Numbered from the stretch's first letter, positions 17,000 to 26,457 are shown. The stretch is DNA of 64,000 bases from Pleomorphomonas sp. T1.2MG-36 (GCF_950100655.1 NZ_CATNLY010000034.1:186001-250000); one strand, 5' to 3'. The notes: generated by a model not told the origin, from the sequence alone. Numbers and translations are program-made.

Positions 17000-17182
17000 A
17001 TGAAGGCTCTCGTTTCGCGTTTCCTCAATGATGAGTCCGGCGCCACCGCCATCGAATATGGCCTGATCGCCTCGCTGATCGCCGTTGCCATCATCACCGC
17101 GGCCACCACCCTCGGCGGCAACATCAGCGCGACGTTCAACTCGATCTCCGAGCAGATCAAGCCTGCTGCCAAGGCGTCCTAA
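17000..17182 (+). CDS. flp: Flp family type IVb major pilin
   Basis: 60-aa prepilin. A short leader (MKALVSRFLNDESG) ends in Gly before the ATAIEYGLIASLIAVAIITA helix, the Flp/PilA processing site with Glu at +5 followed by Tyr. This pilin polymerises into Tad (tight adherence) pili for surface attachment. Start ATG 17000 has a good GGAG 8 nt upstream; the longer frame to 16919 is not coding-like. A strong terminator follows within 50 bp, so flp can be transcribed alone at a high level, as is usual for the major pilin. Confidence 0.95.
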   Translation: MKALVSRFLNDESGATAIEYGLIASLIAVAIITAATTLGGNISATFNSISEQIKPAAKAS

Positions 17183-17230
17183 GGCGCTCGTGTTCAGCGA
17201 TCACAGCTGACGTGCTGAGATTATGATCCC

Positions 17231-17262
17231 AAAGGGGAGGCCAGGACGGCCTCCCCTTTCGA
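17231..17262 (+). terminator. Rho-independent-type terminator after flp
   Basis: Perfect 12-bp stem AAAGGGGAGGCC / GGCCTCCCCTTT with loop AGGAC (17231-17259). It separates highly expressed flp from the downstream cpa genes and would allow graded read-through. Confidence 0.85.
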
Positions 17263-17361
17263 TTCTGGAGAGGTATCGGCCATCGTTCAGGCGCCATTTA
17301 CCCTGTTTGGCTAGTCTTGCTTGTTCCCCTTCTTCCGAAAGGCACCCGGAGACAAGCCGCC

Positions 17362-17874
17362 TTGCATATCATCGCCACCCTCCTCAGTGCCATCTTTCCC
17401 ATCGTGGTCACGGTCGCCGCTTGTTACGACCTCCTCACCATGCAAATCCCCAATCGGTTTCCTGCCGCGCTTGCGATCGCCTTTCTCGCGCTGGCGCTGC
17501 TGAGCGGCCTGCCGCTTCCGGCCATAGGGTTCCATCTGCTCGCCGGCCTCGGGCTTCTGGTCGCCACATTCGCGCTCTTCGCCTTCGGCTACCTCGGTGG
17601 CGGCGACGCCAAGCTCGCCTCGGCCATCGCGCTCTGGGTGGGCATTGAACAGGCTCTACCTTTCCTGATCCTGACCGCCCTGTTCGGCGGCGCACTGTCG
17701 CTCGTGATATTGGGCTTTCGCTCGATGCCGTTGCCCGGCTTCCTGCTCGGCTGGATGCCGGCTTCGCGCCTGCACGAAAAGGGCGCCGGCATTCCCTATG
17801 GCGTGGCGATCGCCGCCGCCGCGCTGATGGTTTTCCCCGACACCCCTTGGTTCGCGGTCTTCGCAGCGAAGTGA
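17362..17874 (+). CDS. cpaA: Prepilin peptidase CpaA/TadV
   Basis: 170-aa inner-membrane aspartyl protease that cleaves the Flp and TadE-like prepilins. The two catalytic aspartates are in ACYDLLTMQIPN (about residue 20) and in GYLGGGDAKL (the GxGD motif, about residue 79). About five hydrophobic helices. TTG 17362 is chosen as start because GGAG lies about 10 nt upstream and the extra codons before it are not hydrophobic. It lacks the methyltransferase domain of PilD, as is normal for CpaA. Confidence 0.92.
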   Translation: MHIIATLLSAIFPIVVTVAACYDLLTMQIPNRFPAALAIAFLALALLSGLPLPAIGFHLLAGLGLLVATFALFAFGYLGGGDAKLASAIALWVGIEQALPFLILTALFGGALSLVILGFRSMPLPGFLLGWMPASRLHEKGAGIPYGVAIAAAALMVFPDTPWFAVFAAK

Positions 17875-17941
17875 CGCCAGACGCCAATTGCTGACGATTC
17901 CTGAACGGTCGAAACAAACTGAGACGATTTCAAACACCTCA

Positions 17942-17949
17942 TTAACCAT
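17942..17949 (+). promoter_or_regulatory. CtrA-like half-site upstream of cpaB
   Basis: TTAACCAT in the 146-bp gap between cpaA and cpaB, 72 bp before the cpaB start. This is the same octamer seen upstream of flp. It suggests a second, cell-cycle-controlled promoter for cpaB-tadC. Confidence 0.45.
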
Positions 17950-18020
17950 AAATTCAACGTTACCCCGTGTACTTGGACGTCGAGTGAACCGTTCGTCGTC
18001 CTGTGTCACGAGGCAACATC

Positions 18021-18815
18021 ATGCGCCCGATCCAACTGGTCATCCTGCTTGTCGCTGGTGCCGCCGCCGCCGGCGCCGGCCTCATCGCGACCCGGATCGG
18101 GACCCGCGACGCCGTTGTGCCGCAGGAAGTGGCGGTCCAGCCGGCCGAACCTCCGATGGCCCTTGAGGACGTTCTCGTCGCCGCCAAGGATATCGGCATC
18201 GGCAAGGGTGTGGATGCCGACAGCCTCACCTGGAAGCCCTGGCCCAAGGACGGGCTGAACGAGGGCTACATCCAGCGATCGGGCGAGCCCGACGCCGTCA
18301 CCGACCTCAAGGGCATGCTGGCGCGCAGCCCCATCCTGGCCGGCGAACCGATCCGCAAGGCCAAGCTGGTGCGGTCCGATCGAGGCTTCCTTTCCGCCGT
18401 CCTGCCCGAGGGAATGCGCGCGGTAGCGGTCCGCGTCAACGCCGCCTCGACGGCCGGCGGCTTCATTCTGCCGGAAGATCGCGTCGACATCCTGCTGGTG
18501 CGCCAGAAGGACGCCAACGAGGCGGTGGCCGAGACCATCCTTACCGACGTGAGGGTGCTGGCCATCGACCAGTCGGTGCAGCAGACCGGCGACGACAAGC
18601 AGCCGTCGATGGTCGCGCAGAACACGGCAACGCTGGAGCTCACGCCCGACCAGACCGAACTCGTCACCCAGGCTCAGCAGATCGGCTCGATCTCGCTGGC
18701 GCTGCGCCCTCTTGTCGATGCCAACCAGCCCGCCTCGCGCCAACGCAAGCCGACCGGCATCGCCGTGGTGAAATTCGGCGTCGTCTCCCGCGTCACGGCC
18801 CAGCAAGCGCCATGA
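18021..18815 (+). CDS. cpaB: Flp pilus assembly protein CpaB/RcpC
   Basis: 264-aa protein with an N-terminal membrane anchor (about residues 4-22). An SAF domain follows (about 50-125: VLVAAKDIGIGKGVDADSL, then RSPILAGEPIRKAKL), and a conserved GMRAVAVRV and FILPEDRVDILL core. CpaB/RcpC is a periplasmic component that stabilises the Tad secretin. Start ATG 18021 has GAGG 8 nt upstream. It is followed closely by cpaC, and an alternative cpaC start would overlap its stop. Confidence 0.93.
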   Translation: MRPIQLVILLVAGAAAAGAGLIATRIGTRDAVVPQEVAVQPAEPPMALEDVLVAAKDIGIGKGVDADSLTWKPWPKDGLNEGYIQRSGEPDAVTDLKGMLARSPILAGEPIRKAKLVRSDRGFLSAVLPEGMRAVAVRVNAASTAGGFILPEDRVDILLVRQKDANEAVAETILTDVRVLAIDQSVQQTGDDKQPSMVAQNTATLELTPDQTELVTQAQQIGSISLALRPLVDANQPASRQRKPTGIAVVKFGVVSRVTAQQAP

Positions 18816-18856
18816 TCCGAAAGCCCCGACCGACCGCAACTTCAGGAACCCCGGTC

Positions 18857-20242
18857 ATGAACCGCTGCCTAGCGCTGATATTTCCTCTCGCGGGCCTCCT
18901 TGCCGCCGGCCTCGCCAGCATGCCGGCCCAGGCCGCCGATCCCGCCTCCATCCGTTCGGTGAGCGAGATCGAGGGGCGGGTCGTCAATCTCGGCCTCAAC
19001 AAGTCGATGGTGATCGACCTGCCGGAGGACATCCGTGACGTTCTGGTTTCCAATCCGACGGTGGCGGACGCGGTCGTGCGCAACAACCGGAAGATCTACC
19101 TGATCGGCATGAGCGTCGGCGAGGCCAACGTCTTCCTGTTCGGCGACGGCAACCGTCAGATCGCCCATTTCGAGCTGGTAATCGGCCGCGATACCGTCGG
19201 CCTCGAGAACACGCTCGCCCAGGTCATTCCCGACTCGCATATCAAGGCGCAGTCGCTCGGCGACTCGCTGGTGCTGTCGGGCACCGTCACCTCTCCGGAA
19301 GCGGCGGCGACGGCCGCCAACATCGCGGCCAAGTTCATCGGCTCGCCCGACAAGATCGTCAACTCGATCAACGTCTCCGGTTCCGATCAGGTCAATCTTC
19401 GCGTCGTCATCGCCGAAGTGGAAAAGAACACCGTCAGGAAGCTTGGCATCGACATGGCCGGCACGGTGGGCGCCGTCGCCGCAGCGAGCTCGCCCAACAA
19501 TCTTGCCTACAATCTGGCGGGGCTGTCGGCCAAGTCCACCAAGCTGTTCGGAATAGCCGACGGCGCCGCCAGCTCGGCGGTCAACATCGGCACGGACAAC
19601 TTCGCCATGATGATCAACGCCCTGAAGACGCAGGGCGTGGTGCGGACGCTGGCCGAGCCGAACGTCACTGCCATCTCCGGCCAGCCGGCCAAGGTGGTGG
19701 TGGGAGGCGAGATCCCCTACACGATCATCAGCGACAACGGCAACACCGTCAACTTCAAGGAATACGGCGTTATCCTGAAGTTCACGCCGGTTGTTCTGAG
19801 TTCGGGGCGCATCAGCCTCAACATCAACACCGAGGTGAGCGACATCGACACCTCGCTCAGTTCCAGCGTGCCCGCGCTCAAGAAACGCGGCGCCGAGACC
19901 ACGGTCGAAGTTCCGTCGGGCGGCGCCATCGCCATCGGCGGTCTTCTGCGCGACAACATTTCCAAGACGATCAACGGAACGCCAGGCCTGTCCGACCTGC
20001 CGATTCTCGGCGCACTGTTCAAGAGCGACGCCTATCAGCGCCAGCAGACCGAGCTGGTGGTCTTCGTGACGCCCTATCTCGTGAAGCCGGTCGCCCCTTC
20101 CGCGATCACCCGGCCCGACCAGAACCTCAACTTCCAGGCCGATGCCCAGAGCTATTTCCTGAACCAGATCAATCGCATCTACCGCGTCAACGGCGCCGCT
20201 TCCGGTTCCTACCAGGGCCGCTACGGCTTCTCCTATGAATGA
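18857..20242 (+). CDS. cpaC: Tad pilus secretin CpaC/RcpA
   Basis: 461-aa outer-membrane secretin. Signal peptide about residues 1-27 (LASMPAQA). The pilus N-domain (about 35-100) is followed by a BON-like region with LVLSGTVTSPEAAATAANIA. The secretin domain (about 200-420) has VRTLAEPNVTAISGQPAKVV and VPSGGAIAIGGLL with LSDLPILGALF near the end. It forms the pore through which Flp pili exit. Start ATG 18857 is chosen for its AGGAA site and clean signal peptide; an in-frame ATG at 18812 that overlaps cpaB is possible. Confidence 0.94.
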   Translation: MNRCLALIFPLAGLLAAGLASMPAQAADPASIRSVSEIEGRVVNLGLNKSMVIDLPEDIRDVLVSNPTVADAVVRNNRKIYLIGMSVGEANVFLFGDGNRQIAHFELVIGRDTVGLENTLAQVIPDSHIKAQSLGDSLVLSGTVTSPEAAATAANIAAKFIGSPDKIVNSINVSGSDQVNLRVVIAEVEKNTVRKLGIDMAGTVGAVAAASSPNNLAYNLAGLSAKSTKLFGIADGAASSAVNIGTDNFAMMINALKTQGVVRTLAEPNVTAISGQPAKVVVGGEIPYTIISDNGNTVNFKEYGVILKFTPVVLSSGRISLNINTEVSDIDTSLSSSVPALKKRGAETTVEVPSGGAIAIGGLLRDNISKTINGTPGLSDLPILGALFKSDAYQRQQTELVVFVTPYLVKPVAPSAITRPDQNLNFQADAQSYFLNQINRIYRVNGAASGSYQGRYGFSYE

Positions 20243-20264
20243 GCCGGCGCATCGGAGGAGTGCC

Positions 20265-20975
20265 ATGCAGGCGATGAATCCCCTTATCAGCCGTGAAACG
20301 CTCTTGCGCCGGTCCGTCAGGCCGGCGGTGATCGTCCTGGCGCTCGCGCTGGCCGCCTGCAACCAGAAGGGTCAGGCGCTGACGGATGGCTTGCCCACCG
20401 ACGGTTACCGGAGCGCCTACCCGATCGCCGTTACCGAGGCGCCGCAGACACTGGACATTCCCGTCGGTACCGGCACTGGCGGTCTTTCCCCCGAACTCCG
20501 GGCAGTCGTTGCCGACTTCGGCGCCGACGCGGCACGAAACGCCACCGGGCCGGTGGTCGTGATGACGCCGGCCGGGTCGATCAACCAGGCCGCGGCCGAT
20601 TATCTCGCGCGCCAGATCCGGACAGTGCTCAAGCAGTCGGGCGTGGCGCCCGCCTACATGAGAGCACAAACCTATGCCGTCGCCGATGCGCGCGTTCCCG
20701 CGCCAATCCGGCTCGGCTTCACCCGCATCAAGGCGGTCAGCCCGCCCTGTGGCCGCTGGACGGCAGGCATCATGCCCGACAATCAGAAGGGGGACGACGG
20801 CGCCGAGTTCGGTTGCTCCACCCAGGCCAATCTTGCGGCCATGGTGGAAAATCCGAACGACCTCCTGATGCCCCGAGCCGAAACGCCGGTGCGCGGCTGG
20901 CAGCGCTGGGACATGTTGCAGAAGGCAGCCAAGGGATCGAGCCCGTCGGCTACCTACCCGACTTCGACGTTCTAG
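20265..20975 (+). CDS. cpaD: Tad pilus assembly lipoprotein CpaD
   Basis: 236-aa outer-membrane lipoprotein. The N-terminal signal ends with lipobox ALAAC (Cys about residue 32). The body matches the CpaD family, with a central GPVVVMTPAGSINQAAADYL segment and the conserved GFTRIKAVSPPCGRW and FGCSTQANLAAMVENPNDL motifs near the C-terminus. CpaD is thought to act as a pilotin or partner for the CpaC secretin. Start ATG 20265 has a strong GGAGGAG; an upstream in-frame ATG at 20235 overlaps cpaC. Confidence 0.93.
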   Translation: MQAMNPLISRETLLRRSVRPAVIVLALALAACNQKGQALTDGLPTDGYRSAYPIAVTEAPQTLDIPVGTGTGGLSPELRAVVADFGADAARNATGPVVVMTPAGSINQAAADYLARQIRTVLKQSGVAPAYMRAQTYAVADARVPAPIRLGFTRIKAVSPPCGRWTAGIMPDNQKGDDGAEFGCSTQANLAAMVENPNDLLMPRAETPVRGWQRWDMLQKAAKGSSPSATYPTSTF

Positions 20976-20987
20976 GAATCGACGGAC

Positions 20988-22247
20988 ATGACCACCGACG
21001 ACCCGCTCGTTCCCACATCTTCCAATGCCGATGGGCTGAAGCCCGTGCCGCGCATCGCCATCCAGGCGTTCTGCGAAACGCCGGAAATCGCCGACGTGCT
21101 GGAACAGGCGGCCGCCGACCGCCGCATGGCCAAGGCACACGTCAAGGTCCATCAGGGCGGCGTCGCAGCCGCACTCGACTTCTACACCGCCGCGCCGACG
21201 CCCAATCTTCTGTTCGTGGAGACGCGCGAGCGGCACGAGCAGGTGCTTGAGCAGGTCGATCAGCTAGCCACCGTCTGCGATGCCGGCACCAAGGTGGTGC
21301 TGATCGGCCACCACAACGACGTCGCGCTCTATCGAGACCTGATGCGCCGCGGCGTGTCGGAATACATGGTCGCGCCGTTCGACCTTTATGACGTCATCCG
21401 CGAGATCGGCGAGATCTATCTCGCGCCGGACGTGAAGCCGGTGGGACGGACCATCGCCTTCGTCGGTGCGCGCGGCGGCGCCGGCTCCTCCACCGTCGCC
21501 CACAACGTGGCCTTCGCCCTATCGCGAAACTTCGACGGGGGTGTCGTTCTGGCCGACCTCGACCTGCCGTTCGGCACCGCGAGCCTCGACTTCAACCAGG
21601 AACCCACGCAAACGCTGGCCGATGCGCTTGCTGCCGGCGAACGGGTCGACGACGTCTTCCTCGACCGTCTTCTGGCCAAGTGCGCCGACAATCTGAGTCT
21701 GCTTGCCGCGCCGGCGACGCTCGACCGCTCCTTCGATCACGACGAAATGGCCTTCGAGGCGATCCTCGACGCTGCCCGCGTCAGCGCGCCGGCAGTGATC
21801 CTCGATCTGCCGCACGTCTGGACGGCCTGGGCCCGCCGTTTGCTCGGCGCCGCCGACGAGGTGGTGATCACCGCCATGCCCGATCTCGCCTCGCTCAGGA
21901 ACGCCAAGAATCTCATCGACCAACTGAAGATCGCCCGCCCCAACGACGAAGCGCCACGTCTCGTCATCAATCAGGTGGGATTGCCGAAACGTCCGGAAAT
22001 CAAGCCGGCCGACTTTCAGAAGGCCCTGCAACTCGATCCCGCGGCCATCATCCCCTTCGATGCCGCCCTGTTCGGCACGGCCACCAACAACGGCCAGATG
22101 ATTTCGGAGATCAATGCCCGATCGCCGATCGCCCAGATCTTCGAAACGCTCGCCGCGCGGCTCACCGGGCGCACCACCGTGCGCGGCGGCCGCAAATCGG
22201 CGCTCATTCCCCTGCTCGCCCGCCTGCCGCTCCTCAGGGCGCGCTGA
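20988..22247 (+). CDS. cpaE: Tad pilus localisation ATPase CpaE/TadZ
   Basis: 419-aa protein with an N-terminal receiver-like domain (about residues 20-135, lacking a clear phospho-acceptor set) and a MinD/ParA-type ATPase domain (about 150-390). The deviant Walker A is GARGGAGSSTVAHN, and VVLADLDLPFGTASLDF and INQVGLPKRPEI are typical. CpaE/TadZ places the pilus machine at the pole. It sits between cpaD (12-bp gap) and cpaF (23-bp gap) within the operon. Confidence 0.93.
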   Translation: MTTDDPLVPTSSNADGLKPVPRIAIQAFCETPEIADVLEQAAADRRMAKAHVKVHQGGVAAALDFYTAAPTPNLLFVETRERHEQVLEQVDQLATVCDAGTKVVLIGHHNDVALYRDLMRRGVSEYMVAPFDLYDVIREIGEIYLAPDVKPVGRTIAFVGARGGAGSSTVAHNVAFALSRNFDGGVVLADLDLPFGTASLDFNQEPTQTLADALAAGERVDDVFLDRLLAKCADNLSLLAAPATLDRSFDHDEMAFEAILDAARVSAPAVILDLPHVWTAWARRLLGAADEVVITAMPDLASLRNAKNLIDQLKIARPNDEAPRLVINQVGLPKRPEIKPADFQKALQLDPAAIIPFDAALFGTATNNGQMISEINARSPIAQIFETLAARLTGRTTVRGGRKSALIPLLARLPLLRAR

Positions 22248-22270
22248 CGGTCAGGACGCGGAGAGGTTCA

Positions 22271-23737
22271 ATGTCCTTTGGCAAGCGTGGCTCTTTCGGT
22301 ACGGCACTGGAGAAACCGGCGGCTCCGGCAACGCGGGCCGTCGAGACGGCACCCGTCGTCGCGTCCGCGGCCAAGCCGGCGCCTGCCCCCGTCCGCTCCG
22401 CGCCGCCTCCGGCGCCGGAGATGCAGGAACGCCGCAAGTCCGATACCTACTACGACACCAAGTCCTCGATCTTCTCGGCGCTGATCGAGACCATCGATCT
22501 CAGTCAGCTCGCCAAGCTCGACGTCGAGACGGCGCGCGAGGAAATCCGCGACATCGTCGGCGACATCATCTCGCTGAAGGCCGTGGTGATGTCGATCTCC
22601 GAGCAGGAAGAACTGCTCGACGACATCTGCAACGACGTGCTCGGCTACGGTCCGCTCGAGCCGCTCCTGGCGCGCGACGACATCGCCGACATCATGGTCA
22701 ACGGGGCCAACGCCACCTTCATCGAAGTGGCCGGCAAGATGGTCAAGACCGGCGTGCGGTTCCGCGACAACGTGCAGCTGATGAACATCTGTCAGCGCAT
22801 CGTCAGCCAGATCGGCCGTCGCGTCGACGAAGCCTCGCCCATCTGCGACGCTCGCCTTCCCGACGGCAGCCGCGTCAACGTCATCGCCCCGCCGCTCGCC
22901 ATCGACGGTCCGACGCTGACCATCCGCAAGTTCAAGAAGGACAAGCTGACGCTGCCGCAGCTCGTCAAGTTCGGCTCGATCACGCCCGAAGGCGCCACCA
23001 TTCTCGAGATCATCGGTCGCTGCCGCTGCAACGTGCTGATTTCAGGCGGTACCGGCTCGGGCAAGACGACATTGCTCAACTGCCTCACCGCCTACATCGA
23101 GCCGACCGAACGCATCATCACCTGCGAAGACGCCGCCGAACTGCAACTGCAGCAGCCGCATGTCGTCCGCCTTGAAACGCGCCCACCCAACCTTGAGGGT
23201 GAGGGGCAGGTGACCATGCGCGACCTCGTGAAGAACTGCCTGCGCATGCGTCCCGAGCGGATCATCGTCGGCGAAGTTCGTGGACCCGAGGCCTTCGACC
23301 TCCTGCAGGCGATGAACACCGGCCACGACGGCTCGATGGGCACGCTGCACGCCAACACGCCGCGCGAAGCGATCTCCCGCATCGAATCGATGATCTCCAT
23401 GGGAGGGTACACACTGCCGTCCAAGACGGTGCGCGAGATGATCGTCACATCGATCGACGTCATCATCCAGGCGGCGCGCCTCAGGGACGGCTCGCGTCGC
23501 ATCACCCACATCACCGAGGTGATGGGTCTCGAGGGCGACGTCGTCATCACCCAGGATCTGTTTGTCTACGATATCGTCGGCGAAGAGGCCGACGGCCGGC
23601 TGATCGGCCGGCACCGGTCCACCGGGATCGGCCGTCCGCGGTTCTGGGATCGTGCCCGCTACTACGGCGAGGAACGGCGGCTCGCCGCCGCCCTCGACGC
23701 TTCCGAAGCGCAGGCGCCGACCGGCGCCTACGGCTGA
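22271..23737 (+). CDS. cpaF: Tad pilus secretion ATPase CpaF/TadA
   Basis: 488-aa hexameric ATPase of the VirB11/PulE superfamily that powers Flp pilus extension and retraction. A Pro/Ala-rich N-terminal linker (about 15-55) precedes an N-domain (YGPLEPLLARDDIADIMVNG) and the motor domain. Walker A is GGTGSGKTT (about residue 260), Asp box and Walker B are in RIIVGEVRGPEAFDLL (about 334-349), and the His box in GSMGTLHANTPREA. Start ATG 22271 follows GGAGAGG; the open frame extends about 590 bp further upstream inside cpaE and is not coding there. Confidence 0.95.
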   Translation: MSFGKRGSFGTALEKPAAPATRAVETAPVVASAAKPAPAPVRSAPPPAPEMQERRKSDTYYDTKSSIFSALIETIDLSQLAKLDVETAREEIRDIVGDIISLKAVVMSISEQEELLDDICNDVLGYGPLEPLLARDDIADIMVNGANATFIEVAGKMVKTGVRFRDNVQLMNICQRIVSQIGRRVDEASPICDARLPDGSRVNVIAPPLAIDGPTLTIRKFKKDKLTLPQLVKFGSITPEGATILEIIGRCRCNVLISGGTGSGKTTLLNCLTAYIEPTERIITCEDAAELQLQQPHVVRLETRPPNLEGEGQVTMRDLVKNCLRMRPERIIVGEVRGPEAFDLLQAMNTGHDGSMGTLHANTPREAISRIESMISMGGYTLPSKTVREMIVTSIDVIIQAARLRDGSRRITHITEVMGLEGDVVITQDLFVYDIVGEEADGRLIGRHRSTGIGRPRFWDRARYYGEERRLAAALDASEAQAPTGAYG

Positions 23738-23766
23738 TCAACCGGCAGCAACATGGGAGAGAGAGC

Positions 23767-24765
23767 ATGGAGATCGACATCCGCGTCATTGCGATGATGG
23801 GCCTCGTCGGCTTTTCGATCGCCGCCCTGCTCTACGGCTTCCTCTACGGTCGGATCCAGCGACAGGCGTCGACGGAGCGGCGGCGGACGCTGGTGGCGGC
23901 GCCATCGGTCGATGTCGAGCGTTCCAAGGCGACCACCACCCCGAGCGCTCGCCGCCGCAACGTTCAGGAGACGCTGAAGGATCTTGAGATCAAGCAGAAG
24001 CACAAGGCGTCGAAGTCCACCAACCCACCGATGCAGCTGCGGCTCGAACAGGCCGGACTCAACCTTTCCATCACCCGTTTCTATATCTACAGCGCCCTGA
24101 CGGGCCTTTTCATAATGGTGATCTGTTTCATCGTCGGCCTGCCGATCCTTCTGGTGCTGGGCGCCGGCTTCGTTGGAGTCGTCGGTCTGCCGCGCTTTCT
24201 GGTCGACTTCATCCGCAAGCGCCGCCACGCCGCTTTCATCGACGAGCTCGCCAACGCGGTCGAGGTGATCGTCCGAGGGGTCAAGGCCGGTCTGCCGCTC
24301 AACGACTGCCTCAGGATGATCGCCAGCGAGGCCAAGGAACCGCTTAAGAGCGAGTTCCGTCTGGTCATCGAGGCGATGCAGCTCGGCATGCCGATCGACG
24401 AGGCGGTAACCCGCATGTACGAACGCGTTCCGCTGCCGGAGACCAACTTCTTCGGCATCGTGCTGTCCATCCAATCGAAGGCCGGTGGCAACCTCTCCGA
24501 AGCGCTCGGCAACCTCGCCAAGGTGCTGCGCGAGCGCAAGAAGATGCGCGCCAAGATCCAGGCCATGAGCATGGAGGCCAAGTCGTCGGCCGGCATCATC
24601 GGTTCGCTTCCCGTCATCGTCACCGTCCTCGTCTACCTGACGAGCCCCGACTACATCTTGGTTCTGTTCGTCACGCCGATCGGGCAAATCGTCCTCGGCA
24701 TTTCCCTCCTCTGGATGCTGATCGGCGTCTTCGTCATGAAGCGCATGATCGCCTTCGATTTCTGA
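23767..24765 (+). CDS. tadB: Tad pilus inner-membrane platform protein TadB
   Basis: 332-aa polytopic protein with a T2SSF (GspF) domain (about residues 155-310: FIDELANAVEVIVRGVKAGL and AGGNLSEALGNLAKVLRERK). Hydrophobic segments flank it (residues 10-27, about 100-140, about 280-325). Together with TadC it forms the inner-membrane platform on which CpaF acts. It follows cpaF by 29 bp with a GGGAGAGAG ribosome site. Confidence 0.93.
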   Translation: MEIDIRVIAMMGLVGFSIAALLYGFLYGRIQRQASTERRRTLVAAPSVDVERSKATTTPSARRRNVQETLKDLEIKQKHKASKSTNPPMQLRLEQAGLNLSITRFYIYSALTGLFIMVICFIVGLPILLVLGAGFVGVVGLPRFLVDFIRKRRHAAFIDELANAVEVIVRGVKAGLPLNDCLRMIASEAKEPLKSEFRLVIEAMQLGMPIDEAVTRMYERVPLPETNFFGIVLSIQSKAGGNLSEALGNLAKVLRERKKMRAKIQAMSMEAKSSAGIIGSLPVIVTVLVYLTSPDYILVLFVTPIGQIVLGISLLWMLIGVFVMKRMIAFDF

Positions 24766-24774
24766 GAGGTCATC

Positions 24775-25746
24775 ATGGGCGCGCTCGTCGAAACCCTGCG
24801 CGATCCGGTGGCCTTGATGGCCATTCTGGTCTCGCTCGCCATCTTCGCCACCATCGTCAGCCTTGCCTTGCCGCTCCTGTCGAGCGACCGGCTGCCGGCG
24901 CGCATGCGCGCGGTGGCCGACGAACGCGAAAAGATCCGCCAGCGCGAGCGCGCCCGCCTTGCCGAGGAAGGGCGCGGCTCACTGCGCAGCAAGGAATCCA
25001 GGGTCTACATGCGCAGTCTTGTCGAACGGCTGTCGCTCAGGAAGGCCTTGCTCGACGAGAAGGGCGAAGAGAAGCTGAAGCAGGCGGGCTTCCGCAGCGA
25101 GGCAGCCACCACGACCTTCCTGTTCGCCCGTTTCGTGCTGCCTTTCGGCTTTCTGATCCTGGCGATCTTCTATGTTTTCGTCATCCTGAAGATCGATCGC
25201 CCCCTGCCCTTCAAGCTCGGCATCTGCCTGGTCATCGCCTACGTCGGCTTCTATCTGCCGATCATCTTCGTCTCCAACGCCCTGCAGAAGCGCCAGCAGT
25301 CGATCAAGCGCGCCTTCCCGGACTCCCTCGATCTTCTGCTGATCTGCGTCGAAAGCGGCATGTCGATCGAGCACGCCTTCCGCCGCGTCTCCGAGGAAAT
25401 CGGCAGCCAGTCGCTGGCGCTGGCCGAGGAGCTCAGCCTGACCACGGCCGAACTGTCCTTCCTGCCCGATCGCCGGCAGGCCTACGAAAATCTAGCCAAC
25501 CGGACCGGCCTCGACGGCGTCAAGGCGGTTTGCCTCGCGCTCATCCAGTCCGAGCGCTACGGCACGCCGCTCGGCCAGACTCTGCGCGTCCTCAGCCAGG
25601 AAAACCGCGACATGCGGATGAACGAGGCGGAAAAGAAGGCGGCGGCACTGCCGCCCAAGCTGACCGTGCCGATGATCGTCTTCTTCCTGCCGGTGCTGTT
25701 CGCCGTCATCATGGCGCCGGCCATCATCAAGATCAGCTCGCTGTAG
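24775..25746 (+). CDS. tadC: Tad pilus inner-membrane platform protein TadC
   Basis: 323-aa partner of TadB with the same T2SSF fold. Membrane helices lie at about residues 10-30, 110-135, 140-165 and 295-320. The T2SSF core includes FPDSLDLLLICVESGMSIEH and YGTPLGQTLRVLSQENRDMR. It is the last gene of the plus-strand Tad arm, 9 bp after tadB, and is followed by a terminator. Confidence 0.93.
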   Translation: MGALVETLRDPVALMAILVSLAIFATIVSLALPLLSSDRLPARMRAVADEREKIRQRERARLAEEGRGSLRSKESRVYMRSLVERLSLRKALLDEKGEEKLKQAGFRSEAATTTFLFARFVLPFGFLILAIFYVFVILKIDRPLPFKLGICLVIAYVGFYLPIIFVSNALQKRQQSIKRAFPDSLDLLLICVESGMSIEHAFRRVSEEIGSQSLALAEELSLTTAELSFLPDRRQAYENLANRTGLDGVKAVCLALIQSERYGTPLGQTLRVLSQENRDMRMNEAEKKAAALPPKLTVPMIVFFLPVLFAVIMAPAIIKISSL

Positions 25747-25770
25747 AGGCGGTGCCTTCGCAAACGAAAA

Positions 25771-25810
25771 AGCCCCGGCGCGGTCAGTTCAGACCGCCGG
25801 GGCTCTTTCT
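25771..25810 (+). terminator. Terminator of the Tad operon, shared with upp
   Basis: AGCCCCGGCG-CGGTC and AGACCGCCGGGGCT form a long GC stem around AGTTC, followed by TTTCTT on the plus strand. On the minus strand it also follows the upp stop, so it may end both convergent transcripts. Confidence 0.85.
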
Positions 25811-25830
25811 TGTCCTGACCTGTGCGACGC

Positions 25831-26457
25831 TTACTTGGTGCCGTACATGCGATCGCCGGCATCGCCGAGACCGGGCACGATGTAGCCCTTCTCGTTGAGG
25901 TGGCTGTCGATCGCCGCCGTGAACACCGGCACGTCCGGGTGGGCATCGGTGAAGTTCTTGATGCCCTCGGGAGCTGCGAGAAGGCAGACGAAGCGAATGT
26001 CGCGGGCGCCGCGTTCCTTCAGCTTGTCGACGGCGGCGATCGACGAATTGCCGGTGGCCAGCATCGGGTCGACCACGATGGTGAGACGGTCGGACAGATC
26101 GGCCGGCGCCTTGAAGTAATACTCGACGGGCTGCAGCGTCTCATGGTCGCGGTAGATGCCGATGTGCGACACGCGAGCCGCCGGCACGAGATCGAGCATG
26201 CCTTCCAGTAAACCGTTGCCGGCGCGCAGCACCGAGGCGAACACCAGCTTCTTGCCTTCAAGCGTCGGCGCCACCATCGTCTGGAGCGGCGTCTCGATTT
26301 CCACCTCGGTCAACGCCAGATCGCGCGTGACTTCGTAGCAGAGCAGAGTCGAGATCTCGCGCAACAGCCGCCGGAAGCTCGCTGTCGAGGTTTCCTGCTT
26401 GCGCATGATGGTGAGCTTGTGCTGCACCAGCGGATGATCGATGACCTTGACGCTCAT
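25831..26457 (-). CDS. upp: Uracil phosphoribosyltransferase
   Basis: 208-aa cytoplasmic enzyme making UMP from uracil and PRPP. The PRPP-binding loop is [12 protein letters not shown] (about residues 130-141), and [19 protein letters not shown] and [17 protein letters not shown] at the C-terminus are family hallmarks. Start ATG 26457 has GAGGAA 4 nt upstream. It is the last gene of the nucleoside salvage cluster, 92 bp after add, which is far enough for its own promoter. It recovers the uracil released by pyrimidine phosphorolysis upstream in the pathway. Confidence 0.96.
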   Translation of the reverse strand: MSVKVIDHPLVQHKLTIMRKQETSTASFRRLLREISTLLCYEVTRDLALTEVEIETPLQTMVAPTLEGKKLVFASVLRAGNGLLEGMLDLVPAARVSHIGIYRDHETLQPVEYYFKAPADLSDRLTIVVDPMLATGNSSIAAVDKLKERGARDIRFVCLLAAPEGIKNFTDAHPDVPVFTAAIDSHLNEKGYIVPGLGDAGDRMYGTK

